In this document: piece after piece, positions 48,433-59,600 of the stretch
Numbering within the stretch: position 1 is the first letter of the stretch
Layout of the letters: each line of letters opens with the position of its first letter
NCBI GenBank assembly: GCA_022497155.1
Contig: MU385726.1
Location: 62,001 to 126,000, forward strand
Direction of reading: 5' to 3'
DNA length: 64,000 nucleotides
Source of the DNA: Whalleya microplaca
Lineage: Eukaryota > Ascomycota > Sordariomycetes > Xylariales > Xylariaceae
Notes under the pieces: model-generated
Told to the model about the DNA's origin: nothing
The model's input: the letters and a program-made list of their open reading frames with translations, nothing else
The model's database searches: none
Translations under genes and position numbers: made by a program

Positions 48433-49563
48433 ATGAGATTTACACCCAATCCTCTGCGCTGGGGCAGAATCGCGACCTCGCTTCTCATCTGCATCGTCGT
48501 CTTTTACACCCTCGAGCCCCGTAAGCGCGCGTGGTCATGCAAGACCCTGGCGTCCTGCCTGGGCGGGCGCCCGCACGTGTACAAGCACTGGAACGGCGAC
48601 GGCGCCCCGGTCGACTTCGCGATCGGGCAGAACGAGAAGACGCTGCACGACGGCACGGTCTTTTACCACCGCCGGATTGTTGGCACTAGTCCCGAGACGC
48701 TCATTCTGGTCCTCGGCGGCAAGGACGAGCGCGCATGGAGCAAAGACGACCTGTCGACTCGCCGCAGCGTCTATGACTTCGTCGATTTGCTCATCGGCAC
48801 GGGGCTAGATTTCTCCACAGTGTCGTTGGGCATACTCACTTCGACCCAAGCTGGGTTTGATGCGGCCAAGAAGGCCACCGCGCCGCTGCCCTTTGCGCGC
48901 ATCGCCATATTCTACCGTGAAGCTCACGGATCAGCTACTATAGAGTTCGAGTACGAAGAAGATCGGCATCGTGCGGATGGTATCCAGCATCGGCGTCGCG
49001 CAGCGATTTCGCGCGCTCGGAACTATCTCATGTCGCGCAGCCTGCAGGACGAGGAGCACGTCCTGTGGGTCGACGCGGATATCGTCGAGTTCTCGGAGGG
49101 CATCGTGCAGACCATGATCGGGCATGCGCAGCAGCGGGAGGACGTCGGTATCATCACGGCGCGCTGCTCGCAGGCCACGACGAACAATTATGACAAGAAT
49201 GCCTGGGCGATCAACAGGCACGAACCGCTGCTCATGGGTCCTGTCGCGGATGATGCCCAGGAGGATGCTGTGCAAAGGCTCGTGGAGACCAGGACGTATG
49301 TGGACGAGTTGATCGAAGGAACTAAGGATAATCATATCGTGTCACTTGACAGTGTAGGAGGCACAATTCTTTATATGCGTGCGAGTCTGATTCGAAATGG
49401 CGTGTATTTTCCCACGTCTAATGTCGTCGGTACCACGTGGACTCATGAAGGTTGGATTGGGATCGAGACAGAAGGTATATGCTACGTGGCGCGGCGCGCA
49501 GGGGGCGGTGGTTGTTTCGTGTTGGGAGGCAATCATCATGTTAGACATGCTGACCAGAGCTGA
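48433..49563 (+). CDS. GT62 alpha-mannosyltransferase, Anp1/Mnn9-like
   Basis: Single exon of 376 residues. A short cytosolic tail and one membrane span (about residues 13-26) make it a type II Golgi protein. Anp1/Mnn9/Van1 motifs are present in order: TLILVLGGKDE, RRAAISRARNYL, the nucleotide-sugar DxD at D214-A-D216 (LWVDADIVE), LDSVGGTILYMRA, and a C-terminal GIETEGICYVARRAG. Relatives form mannan polymerase complexes that extend N-glycan outer chains using GDP-mannose. The protein is shorter than yeast Anp1 but all core motifs are there. A 14-bp perfect inverted repeat lies just downstream of the stop codon. Confidence 0.92.
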   Translation: MRFTPNPLRWGRIATSLLICIVVFYTLEPRKRAWSCKTLASCLGGRPHVYKHWNGDGAPVDFAIGQNEKTLHDGTVFYHRRIVGTSPETLILVLGGKDERAWSKDDLSTRRSVYDFVDLLIGTGLDFSTVSLGILTSTQAGFDAAKKATAPLPFARIAIFYREAHGSATIEFEYEEDRHRADGIQHRRRAAISRARNYLMSRSLQDEEHVLWVDADIVEFSEGIVQTMIGHAQQREDVGIITARCSQATTNNYDKNAWAINRHEPLLMGPVADDAQEDAVQRLVETRTYVDELIEGTKDNHIVSLDSVGGTILYMRASLIRNGVYFPTSNVVGTTWTHEGWIGIETEGICYVARRAGGGGCFVLGGNHHVRHADQS

Positions 49564-52166
49564 AGTTCGAAATCTAGTGGATGAGTATGTATTTCACGAT
49601 ACCTTAAGTTCTATAACTATATGTAATGAGATAATGTTGTACTTAAGGTATCGTCGGCGCACTTATTCGACTTTGAAGTGTCGTTGGACCTTGTAGAACG
49701 ATTGTCATGTTGGCGATCTTATAACTATAACTTGGTGAGATATATCTTCATCTCTCGTATAAGAGAACGAAACGTACTCTATTCACCTGTGAGTGTGCCA
49801 CGAACTCAACACTGAATATATAATCGTAGGGTTGAGACCAAGTGGTAGATTTGTGCAAGCTAAGATGGATAGCTTTTGTGAGCAGAGAGGTTCTGGCTTC
49901 TAGTTGTCTAACTGCGCTGTCGAATCGTAAGGGCCATCTAAGTGAACTGACCTTGTACTTAAACCCAGATACTCTTCCCTGCTCTCCTCTGCCCATATCT
50001 AGCGTCCTTATTCCGTATACTCTTTTCAACCCCAGATAAATAATGGTCGTTTCGCCTCGTAGTTGACAACATGCTATCTATGAAGGATCGAGTACGCTAG
50101 CAAATCGTGTACCTCGGCTCAGAGTTCACACTGAAAGATGCCTGAGCCCTCTGTGGCCTCAGAATTGTTATGAGGATAATTTGGCCATAACGCGTGGTGC
50201 ATGACTGTCAGGGGCTGAAGGAGTTTCCTGGTCATCAACTCGTGTGTCTATGGGAAAGGTGTACGAGAAAAGGAGGGAATGCTTCGAGACAGGAGAGACC
50301 TGTCATATTAGACAACGCGGTTGTCATACAGGGGACTTGGGAAAAGGGTAATAAACGAGGCTCTGAACTAAGGAGACGGATTACAGGTGAAGATGTTGTC
50401 TTTATGGGGTAGATGTGCTCAAACATTGTATACATAAGGGAGCAGGATGGTTGGGAGATCTGGTGCTTTGACATGTTGAGAGCGAATCCATTATTTACTA
50501 TGATGTGTATTGACAACCAGTTACTTGTCATTGGCAAATGAAATGTTCGGATGAGTAGCATCACTGGCCTATGTTCACCTCAAGGAGTGTGCTGTAAACA
50601 AGCTGTCATCTGTCATAAATGATAGGAGCGCCACAGAGTGGTTAATATCTCTACACCGAGTCGATATCAGATCAGAGGGCTGAAGGATTCATCATCACTA
50701 TACACCCAAGCAAACCTGCAACGCGGGATGATTGCATCCAGCAGAACCATGATTCGTCTCTGGGAATCCAACGCCTGGTTCCCAATCAAGTACTTACAAA
50801 CATACACTCCCACCGCGCACAGGCAGAGTGGTGATCTCACACAGCATATGGGAAAACCTCAGCCCTACGTCCCAACAACCACCACCCGCCTATCCACTCA
50901 CTCACTCTCCCGCCACCCACACACGCACACACAACGCACGCTTGACACACCACCTCCTCCAAGCTGCATGCAACGTAACCCAAGATCTTGTACCGACTGC
51001 CATACGGAGAATTTAGGCATTTATCCAGACATCGACCGGCAGGTATTCTTTCTACGGAGCATAAAAAAACATTGCCAAGTCACTTTCGCTTTCATTTCCC
51101 CCGAGTCCCTGCTCATCAGTCAGTTCTTAGGTTGATGTACATACATAGGTCGCTCTCTCGCCGGTCCTGCAACCCTACCTCCTTAGCTCAGCTCCGCCAA
51201 CCTCGCTATCGGGCCTTTCCCCAAAACCAAAAGCCAGCCTAACAAAACAAACCCCCAGGCATCCCACTCCCAACTGCCGGCATCAGTACTACAATAAGAT
51301 ATAAGAGGTTAGATTTAGGTTAGGTACCTACTGATGGAACGGGGATTTGACTCCTCTCTCTACGCCTGCGGCTGCGGCTGCGGCGCGCGCTGCGCGCTTT
51401 GCATATACGTAGCGCCCGGCCACCTGGATCCCCGGGTAAGCGAGGTTCAAAATTGATTAGCCGCCACGAAAATGCGCCGGGTACATGGGGAAAAAAAAAG
51501 ATTAAGTCGACAACCGCACCACCACCCATATGAAGAAAAACAACCCCATCACCTAACTTAACCTACCTTTTATCGTTTTTCTTCTTCTTTCTATACTACT
51601 TACTGTCTACTACGATTGATTGCTCTGCAGCCGGTTTACTATTCTCACGCATGATATAGAAGATACTCTTCCGAAGTTCTTGGTAATTTCTCATTCATAT
51701 CGAGCCTCGAGATCGTTTTTGCAAGAGGGGTGTTTATTAGAAAACAACGAAGAAATGTTTTGGATCGTATGATCATGATTTGGAAAAAAGAAGTAGAAAG
51801 AGAGGAAAATTTCTCGCGCGCGCGTTATGTCGTTAGCGACAACGACAACAACCACTCTTGTCTGTCATGTCCGTCCCTAGCATTTCCCGCACAGAAAACA
51901 AACCGACTTCTGATGGCTCGGATCCGTTATCCCGTCTGTCCAAGCGATGTTCATGAAACCATCCCTCCCTTTCCTTCTTTCTTTCTTTCTCTCTACCTTA
52001 TGGAAAAAGGGCGCCCCGCCTCTTCAACGCAAGTTATTGAAGAAATAACACAACCCCCGAACTCCCAAAAGGATTCATGTCTCCTGCCGCCCTGTTTTGC
52101 CCCCCGGTCCCTCTATGAAAGCAGGTGACGTCTATCTCTATCTAAGGTCATCTCGCTTCGGTTTGC
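49564..52166. other. Intergenic, no gene recognised
   Basis: 2.6-kb region. It starts with a stem-loop (49596-49654). Open frames at 50638-51135 and 51730-52128 are low in complexity or Ser/Pro/Arg-rich without domains. A GC-rich patch near 51365-51395 has GCGGCT and GCGCGC repeats. Confidence 0.5.
49596..49654 (+). other. Stem-loop in the GT62 3' region
   Basis: ACGATACCTTAAGT at 49596-49609 is the exact inverse of ACTTAAGGTATCGT at 49641-49654, with a 31-nt loop. It begins 33 nt after the GT62 stop codon, so it should be part of the transcript's 3' untranslated region. Confidence 0.6.
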
Positions 52167-53675
52167 TTAGGTGAGGGTGTAGCCGCCATCGACACGGATG
52201 TCGGCGCCGGTGACGTATTGGCTTGCGTCGGACAGCAGGAAGGCGACAGGGCCCATCAGGTCGTCGGGCTGACCCATCTTACCCTGGGGGATGAGGGAGG
52301 TCCACTGTCGCTTGAGCTCCGGGTTCTCATCCAGGATCTTCTCGGTGCTGTTGAAACATCTCATTAGCTTGATGCAGAAAGAAAGGAAAAGAAAAGGTTG
52401 GAAAGTCGGTGACGAGGCATTAATGACTTACAGGGCTGTCAGCATGTAACCCGGGGAAATGCAGTTCACACGGATGCCTGCATGCGCCCACTCGACGGCC
52501 AACGAGGCGGCCATGTGTCGGACTGCGGCCTTGGCCGTGTTGTACGGTCTGAAAAAAATCGAGATGGTCAGCAATTGTTTGCGCTTTGGTACGACACGAG
52601 GACGAGGACCCTGCTGGCACAGGGACGCGGGATGGTAGGTAAGAACTTACGCCTGGGGCTGCGGCACGTTGACGATGGCACCACTCATGCTTCCTATGAA
52701 GACCATGCTGCCATTTGCCTTGCGCTCCATAAGGTGCTTCGCAACAGTGATGGCGAACAGGTAGGTGCCGTCGACGTTGACACTCCAAAGCTTACGCATC
52801 CGATCGATCGGATAGTCGACAGCGTTGTAGTTCTCGGTAAAACCGGCACTGGTCACGAGGTGGTCGATCTTGCCATGCTCCTTGATGACTTCGGCGATGC
52901 AGCTCTGCACCGAGTCGGCGTCGGAAACGTCTGCGTAGTGGGCAGTGACTTTGGGTACGCGCGACGCGCCAGGGTTCTCCTTGCGGAAGACCTCGACGAG
53001 CTTGGTAGCCTGGCGCTCGGCCTCTTCCTCTGTTCGATGAGTGGAATTGTTAGCTTGTATCCGGTACGTCATACTGCATTGAAAAAAATTTACAACTACA
53101 TAAAGTGGCGGTAGGAAAAGGTGAGAGGCTTGGCAGCTGAAAGGAACTTGTGAAGAGCATGTGAAAATCGGTGAAGCGAGGGCTACCAGACCGAATGTTC
53201 ACCTTGCAGGAAATTGGAAAAGACTTGTAGACGAACAGGAGAACAAACAAAAAAAGACTAGGGATTGCTTACTGTTCATGTCGACGATGGCTAGGTTCGC
53301 ACCGCTAATAACCATGCCCTGGCCCATGACGAGTCCCAGGCCCCTAGCACCACCAGTCACGACGCCGACCTTGCCCTCGAGCGAGAAGGAAGCGAGGGTC
53401 CGCTTCATGTGAAAGCCACCACGGCCTTGGACGGGCGCCGACGGAGGCAGGTCCTCTTCCTCGGGGTACTCGACGGTGATAGTGTCATCGGTACGGGCGA
53501 AAGCTCCCGGGGGAGGCGAGGGCGAAGGGTTCTTCTTATCCTTATTGTCGGCATTGGACAGCACAGAGCTGGTGTGTATGAACGCCGCCGACGCAGGGGA
53601 AGCAGTGGTTGGGAAGGCTGATCCTCGGGCGCGGATAGCTCGCGCTGAGGTGCGGAGGAGGTTACGCGACAACAT
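52167..53675 (-). CDS. Mitochondrial-type SDR, sorbitol/arabinitol dehydrogenase-like
   Basis: Four exons (53675-53273, 53029-52651, 52548-52432, 52347-52167) give 359 residues. The first 90 or so are a basic, Ser/Ala-rich mitochondrial presequence ([20 protein letters not shown]) plus a Pro-rich spacer. The SDR core has [19 protein letters not shown] at the NAG position, [10 protein letters not shown] carrying the Ser, [11 protein letters not shown] with Tyr and Lys, and [15 protein letters not shown]-terminal [14 protein letters not shown] completes it. This pattern matches fungal Sou1/Ard1-like NAD(P) polyol dehydrogenases and L-xylulose reductases. Polyol oxidation is inferred; substrate and organelle are not proved. 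The only ATG upstream in frame is at 53675. Confidence 0.9.
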
Positions 53676-56639
53676 TGTCGGTGTGTGTGTATGAAGTGTA
53701 CGTATGTTTGATGACAATGATGATGTGGAAAGACAATGGAAGGATTCCGTCTAGGGTGGATGGAGAAAAAAGATGAATTGTCGGCGGAAGGGTGAAGTAG
53801 AGGAGGAAGAAATACTAGGTATGGATGCTGAGGGAGGGAAAAAAGAGGTCGAGGTGCAATAAAGTATTTGCGAATGTCTGTGTGTGAATGTGTTGGCGTT
53901 AGAGTTGAAAGCTTCAAAGAGCTACTTCGTACGGGTTGGGACAATGCCTGGAAAATGACGTAGGTACTTGGCTACTCGCAATTTGCAGCTTTATACCATT
54001 AAAAGCAAAGTGTCTGCACGTGGATCGCTGCTTGGGATGAAGCATTCACTGGGTCAATTGGATTGAGGAAAAACCCTTCTTCATGAAAGAGGAGGTGAGC
54101 GAAATTAAAGAGAAAAAGCTTTGAGTGTGCAGAGGAAAATCACACGAGGGAAAAAAAGACCGCCCTCCAAGTCAGGGGACCAAAAACTCACGATCTTCCT
54201 CCTGGCCATTATGCTCACTAACAATTTTTTTTTTTTTTTTTTTTTTTTTTTACTATGGATGCTCTCTTGTCTGCTGGCTGTCTGCTGGCTGCTGCATACA
54301 TGCTGAGTGCTCCGAGCTTCTCCAGCTTTGACAATCCTACCCCTATGAATGTATAAGTATGGGCGGATTACTAGGTTAGGTACATCTGTACTGTACCATG
54401 TACTCGCGTCGAAGCTTCGGATTGGCTGGAGGCACAGACGGTACATCGATACCTCCATGTATGACAGAGCTCCGGGTGGGGAATACAGAATACATGCCTG
54501 CGCTAACTCAGCAAGCTTGGCACACCTGGGCAGCCTTCGAAGCCTATTCCAGACCCATCTTCTGCACGTACCAAGCAGGCCAAGCAGGCCAAGTCACGAA
54601 GTACCTAGGTACCTTCCCCCATGCATCAGACACACCCAAAAGCCTGACCGACCCAGACCTGCCAGACCACCTCTACCGGTACCGACCTACCGTCTCGCTC
54701 TCCCTCACTCTATCTATCTCCTACCGCCCATTCCATCGTCGCATGTCACCCTCTCTCCTGCATCTCCCAACGTACCATGGGGGCTACCTGACTAGCTACC
54801 CAGGTCAAATCAAATAATAAGCCAATGCAAACTTGCTAAACGCCGGCCCAATGTGGAGAGAGAGGCAACGAATAATACGTCTCACGCATAAAATTGTCTG
54901 TCTGTCGGTAACGATCACTCTATTATCTAGCTGCTATTATCTACATACATATAGAGGCAAGTATATATCCAGAACCAGGGCACCTCCGGCCGCGGCCACC
55001 GGGGATACGGTAGGTAGTGGGATCGAGGGCAACACGCAAACCTGCGCACGACACCACGGAAGCTGCCTGACCAACCGATCCCAAGCCCTTCCATCTCATC
55101 CCATCCCCATACTACCTCTGCTACCGGGACTACGTATGTACATACATACATACATACATACATACATACATACATACATACGTACATACCTACACTTCCT
55201 CTCACCGCGGGATAGCCGCTGGTGCCAGGTGGACATCGCCGCCCGCTCATCGCCTGTAGATCCGTGACCGTTCGAGTATAGTCTCGCGGTCCTCATTCTC
55301 TGATTCCCCAATATAATGCCCTGTATCATGTATTATTCTGTAATGTATCCTCCATTATACTGCTGTATTGTAAACTGTACGCGAGCCAGGCAGGCAGGCA
55401 GGCAGGCAGGTTGACCAAGGCAACGCCGCCGAGGGCCACATTGTGCGACTTGTTCATACATAAACATCCCATACAGGTAATGATAAATTGCTGCCCACTT
55501 TCTCTCTCTCATCTCGATTCCCGATTACTCAGGCAGCCAAGAGCCTCCAATCGTGAGGTCACGATGGTTTCACCTCGCTCTTTTTTTACGGCCTCGTAAA
55601 CGTGGGGGTGGCTTGGCTTAATCTCTCCCCCTGCTCGTCCTGTCCTTTACCGAAGTATCCGTCTTACATACTTGCTTGAATGAACGTGTCACGATGGCTT
55701 CAAGGATTTTTCTCTATTGAACTACTAGCGTGGGTTACTTCTTTCGATCGGTTTATTATTTCTTGCTCTCGTGGTTCTCTTCCTTCCTTCCCCTGCCTGC
55801 TTGACAGCTTGGCTGGATCGAGGTCTATTCTACAATTGTCGGGCGATAGATAGGTACCCCCATAGTCACGTTGTTTGCTTGCTCGCATATCGAGTTTATT
55901 TCATGATTTCTGTTCCTTCTGCTTGGGCCGCCCTCTTCCCTGGTACTTGCTGCAACAGGGCCCAGCAGCAGAGCGAGCTTTTTGGTAGGCTGGTAGGTAA
56001 GAAAACCAATTGACCTCTAAAATCCCGCGAAAGACCTTGCGTCCAACCCCACCACCGGCACCACCACCACAACCAGTGCTCTCTCATGTCATGTCCGCAC
56101 GTGTTATGTCCGTCCGTTATCCTGTCCCAAAACAAAGAGAAAAGAAAACCGAATGTGCCCAGTCTGCGCAATTGCCCACCCGAGCAAAATTCAGCTTTGG
56201 CAAAGTGTATGTATGTCAAGTCAAACGCCGTGGAAATGGGTATCTACTCAGAAAAATCATCGCATCACAAACTTTTCGAGCTATCTCTGTCTCTCTCTCT
56301 CTCTCACACACTCACTCTCTCTGTATGTGTCTTTCTCATTTCCGCAAATCTTCATCTCCGGCTTCGGCTCAAAAGTAAACAAATAAAAATATTGCTGTGG
56401 TGGTTTGTTGTGGATTGACAACATTGAGTTGAGTGAAGAAGAAAGTGAATCGATGAATTATGCTGCTGTTGCTGTTTGCTGTCCGGTGAGTTGAGTAAGT
56501 AAAAAAGTGAATCGATGACCTATCATGCTGCTGCTGTCCTCGGCCCACCGCCCCTTTTCACCAACACCGTCCTCTGTCTCTTCCCATCCCTCTCGACCTT
56601 GGGCTTCTCGGCCTTGGGCTTCTCGGCCTTGGGCGCCTC
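53676..56639. other. Long intergenic region with microsatellites
   Basis: About 3 kb with low coding potential. It holds a T-run near 54228-54250, a (TACA)n array at about 55136-55190 and a (GGCA)n array at about 55387-55408. A 38-codon stretch directly 3' of the next gene's stop (56526-56639, minus) stays open in frame. Other frames are shadows of repeats. Confidence 0.55.
55136..55190. repeat. (TACA)n microsatellite
   Basis: About 13 near-perfect tetranucleotide copies. A shorter (GGCA)n array follows at about 55387-55408. Confidence 0.9.
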
Positions 56640-59600
56640 CTAGTCGTCCAGCCTGAACATGCGGCGCAGGGCTCCAAATTTCTTCTTTTTCCTGTCCACC
56701 GTCGCGGTGTCATCCTCGTGATACGTCGGGGACGACACGGCGAGACTCGTGCTCCGTCGACTACTCAGACTAGGGTTCTTATTATTATTATTATCAGCCC
56801 CGGCGTTGCTGTCCCGCCGGGGCATTACATTCCCCACCGAACTCGAACGTCCTTGGTTCTCCGGAAGCGGCCAACTGCTACCGCTCGCCTTCGCCGAGCT
56901 CTTCTTCTGCAGTTTCGGGCTGGTGGGCCGGTCGCCGCGGATATCCTTCAGCGTCCCCGTGTTGCGCTCGAGCTTGGTATCCCGCCTTGCGGCGCTCTCC
57001 GTGCGTTCGGGGCGCTGGATCTTGCCGGCCTGGTCCGCCCGCTTGTTGCGGCGCAGTATACCGAACAGCGAGGTCCGCCGCTTGTCTTGGGTCGACATCG
57101 CAGGCGTCGACGCGGACGTGATTATCCCGCCGTGCCCGGACCGCGAGCGCGTCAAGGTGGAGGTCCCGAGGGAGGTGCCCAGAGCCTCCGAGTTCGAGCG
57201 CGCCATCCCGCCGTTGCGGGCGGCCATGGAGGCTCGGCCGGGCGGGCTTTGCAACGGACTAGGCATTTCGTCATCGCTGTCCGGCGGATCGGGCGAGTCC
57301 TCGGCGACCTCGGGCACGGGCGTAGATCTGCGGACGGCACCGGAAGGCGGGGCGGACGCGCGAAGGGTCCCTCTCCCCAGCGGATTATTGCGCGATGAGG
57401 TACCAGGACGGATGCTCTCCTCGTCGCTCGAATCGTCGAAGCGACTGCGAAACCCGGGAACGTCGCCTCCGCCGTCGTCTTCATCGCTGGAATCGCCAAA
57501 GCGACTGGATCTCTTAGCGTGCTTCGCACTGGGCGATTTGCTCATGCGGCCAAGCGAGGGGAAGTGCAGAGAGGAACGCCTGCCCTCTTGACTTGACTCG
57601 CTGTTGGATCGTAAGGTGCGCCGCATCATAGTCACCGGAGGTGAACCCGTAACGTTAGAATTGCCACGGAAGGAAGAGCCACTGGGGGAAAGTGACCGCA
57701 AGCTAAAACGCTTAGAAGCTTTGGTAACATCGACAGAATTTCTATTCGATGAGGGGCGCATGGTGTTGCGGAATCCGAGGCCTCTGCTCGGTATAGCTCG
57801 ACTGCGTTTAAAGCTGCTATCGCTAGCATCAGATACACGACGTTCCAAGGTGGGTTTGCTCTTAGACATTGCATTTCCAGACGCGGTGATTGGCAGTGTA
57901 GAGATGTCGCTGCTCTGACGCTGAGTTGCCTTTGACGACATACGCGTAGTCTTGTCACGCTGTGTCGTTGCGTGGCCTGATGACGATTGGCTGGCCTGGC
58001 CAGCTCCTGCGTTCGTCCTCATCGTCTTCCGCATACCAGAAGATGGCGATGGTTGGTCTCCGCGCAAAGTCGTACGCAGCTGCGGTGATTTTGATCCTGG
58101 ACTGACAGACTCGTCCTTATCTTCCCGGTCAGAGTGTACCGTGTATTTTCTATCGGGAATGGCTATCGGCGGCGCAGAGGTTGAGGGTAGTGTCGAGGGT
58201 TGAGTCGGAGATTCAGCTTCCGGCTGTTTGTGCTGTGCATTCTTCTTCCTGTTGCTAACTCTCCGAACGGGTAGCGCAACCTCCTCTCGATCACCTTCAG
58301 CACCAGCCTCTTCCCATGCCTCCTGTTCAAGCTGGAGCCTTTTCTCTGCTGTCAAGCTTCGCCAGAAGTTCTTCGCTATCTCCCAGTCATTTTCATCTCG
58401 CGGTGGTTCGGGAGACTGGGCGGCGACTATAAGGCGCTTGGTGGCTTGTTGCGCGGACTCTTCTGAGTTTGTTTGCTTTGATGTATCTCTGGGCGGCTCA
58501 TGGGGCTGGGAGGTCGCAATCTTGTCGATGACCGGAGATTCAACAACAGCGTCTATGGACATGAAACCTTCACCGTCGACGTCTGAAAGATCCTCGTACG
58601 CATCGCTGTATATACTCGACTCTGACTCATCCGTAGAATCATCGTCACCGGCATTGACTGGTGCTGTTGTAGCTAGTGTCGTTTGGGGTAGGTTTCCTGG
58701 CTGAACAGGATGTACTTGTGCCATCGGTTCAAAGATTGCATCAGCTGTAGAGGTTGCGTTGGTCGCATCGGGTGCGTCCTTCTTCGAGGTCGATTGGGTG
58801 TCATGAGTCACGTCGTGTTCCTCGTCAGGGAATCCGCCAGGTACGTCATAATATGGAGGTATTGACAAGGACTCCTGTCGGAGGTGTTGTTCCGGCAGCA
58901 TCGGACTAGGTTGGATGATGGCGATTTCGGGGATGTCTTTTGGCGGGAGCTCGATTGAATTTGGTGTGTCCTCTATCTTGATGGAGGGTTTGTGTTCTAG
59001 ATCGGTGGATCCGTTTTGCGAGTTATCATGAGATTCCAGCTGTGTGGTCTGAGTGCTGGGAATTGCCTCTGCGTCGCTGGTATCTGCGATACTACTGATA
59101 AGGTCGTCGTCTGAATCAGAGCTCCTGATACTATCGGAGACGTAACCGCTTCCTTCAATCGAGGTCACGACTGGCGGCAGTGGCTCTCTAAACCTCGAAA
59201 TGTTTGCTTCGTTGCGCAATTTCTGTTCTTTGGCAAGTGTCAAGCCTATCGCCTGGTCGGTAGATTGCCCTAAAGATAGTTCATCGGGCGCCTCAGCGTC
59301 ACTAGGCGCGCTCGGACTAGATGCGCGCAGTTCTGGTGAGGATGGCGCAGGCGAGTGGGACGGTTCGTGAGGTCGGACAAGCGGGCGCTCTTCGATTTCT
59401 CTGGCTTTCTTTTCCCTGATGCTACCGAAACTTGGTAGCGCGGGCCTAGGCTTCATGATTTCGTCATCCTCGAGAGTGAAATCCTTCTTTTTGCTGCGCC
59501 CGATGTCTTTGTACCACGGTCGCTTGAGCTGTTGCGGGCTTGGTGGATCGTGCGAGTCTGTGTCCTCGATTGGCGCTGATTCTCCTACAACCATGGCCAT

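Noticed and set aside
52482..53114. Plus-strand 210-residue frame over the mitochondrial-type SDR
   Set aside because: It crosses exons and introns of the minus-strand gene and shows no domain.
56718..57591. Long plus-strand open frames inside the large Ser-rich gene
   Set aside because: They are antisense shadows produced by biased codon use of the minus-strand gene, with no domain.
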